DNA of 64,000 bases, taken from assembly GCA_934757245.1 (NCBI GenBank), contig CAKVLH010000004.1, positions 62,001 to 126,000 on the forward strand. Direction: 5' to 3'. This document shows positions 61,721-64,000 of the stretch, piece by piece (position 1 is the first letter of the stretch; the number at the start of each line of letters is the position of its first letter). A program made the position numbers and the translations under genes. The stretch comes from an uncultured Candidatus Melainabacteria bacterium. GTDB lineage: Bacteria > Cyanobacteriota > Vampirovibrionia > Gastranaerophilales > Gastranaerophilaceae. The notes under the pieces are model-generated. The model saw only the letters and a list, made by a program, of their open reading frames with translations. It was not told where the DNA came from and searched no databases.

Positions 61721-62245
61721 CTACTTTATAAAAACTAATAATACGCCAACAATTGCTGAAATTAAAATATAATACAACGGATCACGTTTTGATTTCCAGC
61801 TTAAAAGGATTAGAACCGCAAGTAAAATCATAGCTTTTATATCTCTGATTTCCGGTTTTAACAAACCGATTGCTACAGAAGTTAAAAGCGCACAACTTAC
61901 AGGTTTTAAAGTCTCGATTGTTGATTTAACATAAAAATTGTCGCTAAATTTTTTAAGAAGCTTTGATACAATAATTACTAAGAATAATGAAGGCAACATT
62001 TCGGCAGTTGTGGCAAGAGCTGAACCTAAAACTCCCGCAGTTTTTAAGCCTGCATATGTTGCAACATTTATTCCTACAGGTCCCGGGGTAATTGAAGCAA
62101 CCGCAACCATTTGAGTTAATTCATCCAAAGAATACCAATTATAAATCTGTGAAATATGGTACAAAAACGGAATTGTCGCGTATCCGCCACCAAATGAGAA
62201 CAGACCGATTTTAAAGAATTCTAAAAAAAGTTGAAGATAAATCAT
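61721..62245 (-). CDS. Chromate transporter, half-size subunit 2
   Basis: 174 residues. CHR domain with FFKIGLFSFGGGYATIPFL and ASITPGPVGINVATYAGL. Half-size members work as pairs in place of one long ChrA. It starts four bases inside the end of its partner. Confidence 0.9.
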   Translation of the reverse strand: MIYLQLFLEFFKIGLFSFGGGYATIPFLYHISQIYNWYSLDELTQMVAVASITPGPVGINVATYAGLKTAGVLGSALATTAEMLPSLFLVIIVSKLLKKFSDNFYVKSTIETLKPVSCALLTSVAIGLLKPEIRDIKAMILLAVLILLSWKSKRDPLYYILISAIVGVLLVFIK

Positions 62246-62790
62246 TTAATCTCCTCCTTCTTTAGAGTTAATCGCTTGTAAGCTACGCCAATTAAAGTAA
62301 AGATTACAATGCTTTGAATTGGAGTGATTTTTAATATTAAAAGTGCAAGCAAAGTTAAGACAAAAATCGTGTAGAAAAACGCATTTCTGTTCGATTTTTG
62401 CCACATTTCACGCACTGTTAAAACGATTAAAGCAATTACTGCAACTCCTACACCCCAAAGTGCACCTTGAACATAAGAATTATTAACTAAAGCGCCCAAA
62501 ATTGAAGCCAACAGTACGATACTCCAAAACGGAATAAATGTTACGCCAATCATAGCTAAAATGGCACCCCATTTACCGCGCAACTTGTACCCGATAAACA
62601 TAGACATGTTAGCTGCGATAATTCCCGGAAGCGATTGTGCGAGTGCAAAATAATCAATTATATCGTCATGGCTCACAAGGTTTCTTTTATCAACAAATTC
62701 GCTTGTCATAATTGGCAAAATTACATATCCGCCACCAAGCAAAATTGCACCAATTTTTACAAAAACTAAGAACAAATTAAAGAGCGACAT
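62242..62790 (-). CDS. Chromate transporter, half-size subunit 1
   Basis: 182 residues. CHR domain with FVKIGAILLGGGYVILPIM and ALAQSLPGIIAANMSMFIGYKLRG. Its start lies 25 bases inside the end of bioB, so translation is coupled. Whether chromate or another anion is the natural substrate is unknown. Confidence 0.9.
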   Translation of the reverse strand: MSLFNLFLVFVKIGAILLGGGYVILPIMTSEFVDKRNLVSHDDIIDYFALAQSLPGIIAANMSMFIGYKLRGKWGAILAMIGVTFIPFWSIVLLASILGALVNNSYVQGALWGVGVAVIALIVLTVREMWQKSNRNAFFYTIFVLTLLALLILKITPIQSIVIFTLIGVAYKRLTLKKEEIK

Positions 62791-63692
62791 CTTTTTCTGC
62801 CTATTTTTGCTATTAAATTTTCGTCATCTTTAGGCGTAAAACCTGTTGTTGTCAAATAGTTTCCGACAATAGTTGAATCTACGCAATATCTGAATGCTTT
62901 TTCTATTGTTTCTTCTGAAAGTCTTGCTTTTTTACCGCCAGCTATTCTGATTGAAGCGTTTGGACAAGCAATTTTAAATATTGCCAAAGTTCTTAAAACA
63001 TTTTCTTCATCAATCTTATCGCCGTAATTTTCAAATGGAGTATTTTTAATCGGTGTCAAAATATTAACAGGAATGCTATCTGGATTAATTTCAGCAAGCT
63101 CCATTGCCATTTCAATTCTCTGTTCAACAGTTTCACCCATACCTAAAATTACACCGCAACAAAGTTCCATACCGTATTTTTTTACAAGTTTAGTTGTGTT
63201 TAATCTGTCCTCATAGGTATGTGTAGTGCAGATTTGAGGGTGATAAGATTTGCAAGTATTTATGTTGTGGTGAAATCGAACAAGTCCTGCTTCTGCAAGC
63301 TTTTTAGCTTGTTCGTCGTTTAAAATTCCAATACTTGCGCAACTTTTGATACCTTCTTTGTTCAAAGCTTTAATCATATCCAGCATTGTATCAAAGTCGC
63401 TTTCATCAGGAGTCTTGCCGGAAGTTACTATTGCAACTCTGTTTGCGCCGTTATTAACACTATCGTGCGCTGCTTTAACAACAGTTTCGACATCGATTAG
63501 CGGGAATGTTTCTATATCAGTATTGTAGTGAGAACTTTGTGCACAATAACGGCAGTTTTGTGAGCACTTGCCGGAACGAGCATTTATGATTGAACAAAAT
63601 TCAACTTCTTCTTTTAAATATTTTTTTGACTCGTTTAACAGTTTATCTAAATCCATATTATATAAATCTAATAATTCTTGTTTTGATAACAT
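62766..63692 (-). CDS. bioB: Biotin synthase
   Basis: 308 residues. Radical SAM enzyme inserting sulfur into dethiobiotin. The cluster motif is SGKCSQNCRYCAQSSHY; later motifs VRFHHNINTCKSYHP and CCGVILGMGETVEQRIEMA; the auxiliary-cluster arginine lies near ASIRIAGGK. Length fits the family. With bioA at 8.2 kb the last steps of biotin synthesis are partly covered; bioD and bioF are not in the window. TATAAT-type promoter at about 63756-63761. Confidence 0.93.
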   Translation of the reverse strand: MLSKQELLDLYNMDLDKLLNESKKYLKEEVEFCSIINARSGKCSQNCRYCAQSSHYNTDIETFPLIDVETVVKAAHDSVNNGANRVAIVTSGKTPDESDFDTMLDMIKALNKEGIKSCASIGILNDEQAKKLAEAGLVRFHHNINTCKSYHPQICTTHTYEDRLNTTKLVKKYGMELCCGVILGMGETVEQRIEMAMELAEINPDSIPVNILTPIKNTPFENYGDKIDEENVLRTLAIFKIACPNASIRIAGGKKARLSEETIEKAFRYCVDSTIVGNYLTTTGFTPKDDENLIAKIGRKRCRSLICS

Positions 63693-63713
63693 TTTATTGT
63701 CCTTTCAGTATTT

Positions 63714-63748
63714 GTCGTGTTCAATGAAAATAGTTGAACACGACCTAC
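63714..63748 (-). repeat. GTAG-REP (GTCGTGTTCAA class) in the bioB leader
   Basis: Minus reading: GTAG then GTCGTGTTCAA..TTGAACACGAC, between the bioB promoter and its RBS (AAAGGACAA), so it would be in the mRNA leader. Confidence 0.75.
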
Positions 63749-63796
63749 TATTTATTATATGACAAAAACAAGATTGAATTATTATAAAAATCCGAA

Positions 63797-63823
63797 TAAA
63801 AAAATGTGTGCGATTGAGCACAC
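63797..63823 (-). terminator. Rho-independent terminator of the candidate small RNA
   Basis: GTGTGC, loop TCAATC, GCACAC, then ATTTTTTT on the minus strand. Confidence 0.75.
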
Positions 63824-63957
63824 GAGTATCCCATAAGAACCAATTAATGGTTCTGGAATTAAGAGGGATACAAAGAAATTTTTGTTTCCAACTATAAGCT
63901 ATGGTAAATATTGAATCTATACATACATTCGACGATATAACGTAAGATTAGAAATAA
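63797..63957 (-). ncRNA. Candidate structured small RNA
   Basis: On the minus strand a TTGACA box (63980-63985) and TATAAA/TAAACT box start a region without ORF that folds near its end: outer stem GTATCCC/GGGATAC (63826-63832 with 63865-63871), inner stem AGAACCA/TGGTTCT, then a terminator GTGTGC-loop-GCACAC with seven T (63797-63823). Length about 150-160 nt. I could not match it to tmRNA, SRP RNA or RNase P; 6S RNA remains possible. Confidence 0.45.
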
Positions 63958-63985
63958 GTTTATACAAAATATATGATATTGTCAA
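63957..63985 (-). promoter_or_regulatory. Promoter of the candidate small RNA
   Basis: TTGACA with TAAACT at 17 bases, or TATAAA at 15 bases, on the minus strand. Confidence 0.5.
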
Positions 63986-64000
63986 GTGAAATGTAAGGTT

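Larger units (their letters stand above)
63693..64000. other. Gap upstream of bioB with REP and candidate small RNA
   Basis: Holds the bioB promoter, a GTCGTGTT-class REP (63714-63748) and the candidate small RNA with terminator (63797-63957) and promoter (63957-63985). No ORF. Confidence 0.6.

Overview
The window looks like chromosome from a non-photosynthetic gut cyanobacterium (Vampirovibrionia/Melainabacteria, order Gastranaerophilales). The DNA is AT-rich. It encodes diderm envelope functions (Omp85/BamA, a TamB/AsmA-like giant, three Skp/OmpH-like chaperones, KdsD, a GT9 glycosyltransferase, Lgt, PBP1A) together with cyanobacterial-type markers: an LdpA-like 4Fe-4S protein, PBS-lyase-type HEAT repeats and a three-POTRA Omp85. 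No photosynthesis gene is seen. Placement rests on remembered family distributions, not on a search.

Layout. 1-9.6 kb: a cut-off gene at the left edge, a membrane zincin-like protein, a fused radical-SAM/DUF2344 protein, RNase E/G with a long leader, a CoA-disulfide-reductase-like flavoprotein and BioA. 9.8-17.3 kb: PBP1A, a YkgJ-like protein, a GT9 transferase, an SLH protein, a GNAT protein and RibBA. 17.3-20.5 kb: a rearranged riboflavin locus. A collapsed ribE copy next to intact ribBA and an intact ribE next to a ribBA stub bracket a REP-associated transposase (RAYT) and a protein-kinase-like gene. 20.6-27.9 kb: PlsY, a HEAT protein, a histidine kinase, an aminotransferase, two lineage-specific proteins, tRNA-Ser and RuvA. 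27.9-29.0 kb: decayed mobile DNA (integrase and MBOAT remnants, hairpins) beside tRNA-Ile. 29-38 kb: Alr, small proteins, a tandem-repeat protein, an NhaC-type antiporter, a DNA methylase, RsmH, an FtsL-like protein, an LdpA-like protein and a gene with a consensus sigma-28 promoter. 38-50 kb: L20/L35, a TPR lipoprotein, Lgt, Skp-like proteins, a dehydrogenase, KdsD, a CDF transporter, BamA, a nucleoside phosphorylase and a soluble protein resembling the FlhA export-gate cytoplasmic domain. 50-64 kb: the TamB-like protein, an orphan DinJ with a deleted toxin, UppS, M14 and M16 peptidase-family proteins, tRNA-Leu, a membrane Hsp20, a TolC-like paralogous pair, split ChrA, BioB and a candidate small RNA.

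Four patterns cut across the genes. (1) Many short GTAG-plus-hairpin repeats (REPs) of several sequence classes are spread through the window; one class brackets the RAYT in inverted orientation, and copies of two classes lie inside open reading frames that stay in frame. (2) A recurring upstream motif, GGCAATTTT-N15-TTTATATAT, precedes seven genes, almost all lineage-specific proteins of unknown function, which suggests a shared regulon. (3) Two sigma-28 (FliA-type) promoter matches and the FlhA-like protein point to a flagellar or type III export system encoded elsewhere. (4) Genes have decayed by internal deletion that leaves both ends in place (ribE copy, YafQ-like toxin).
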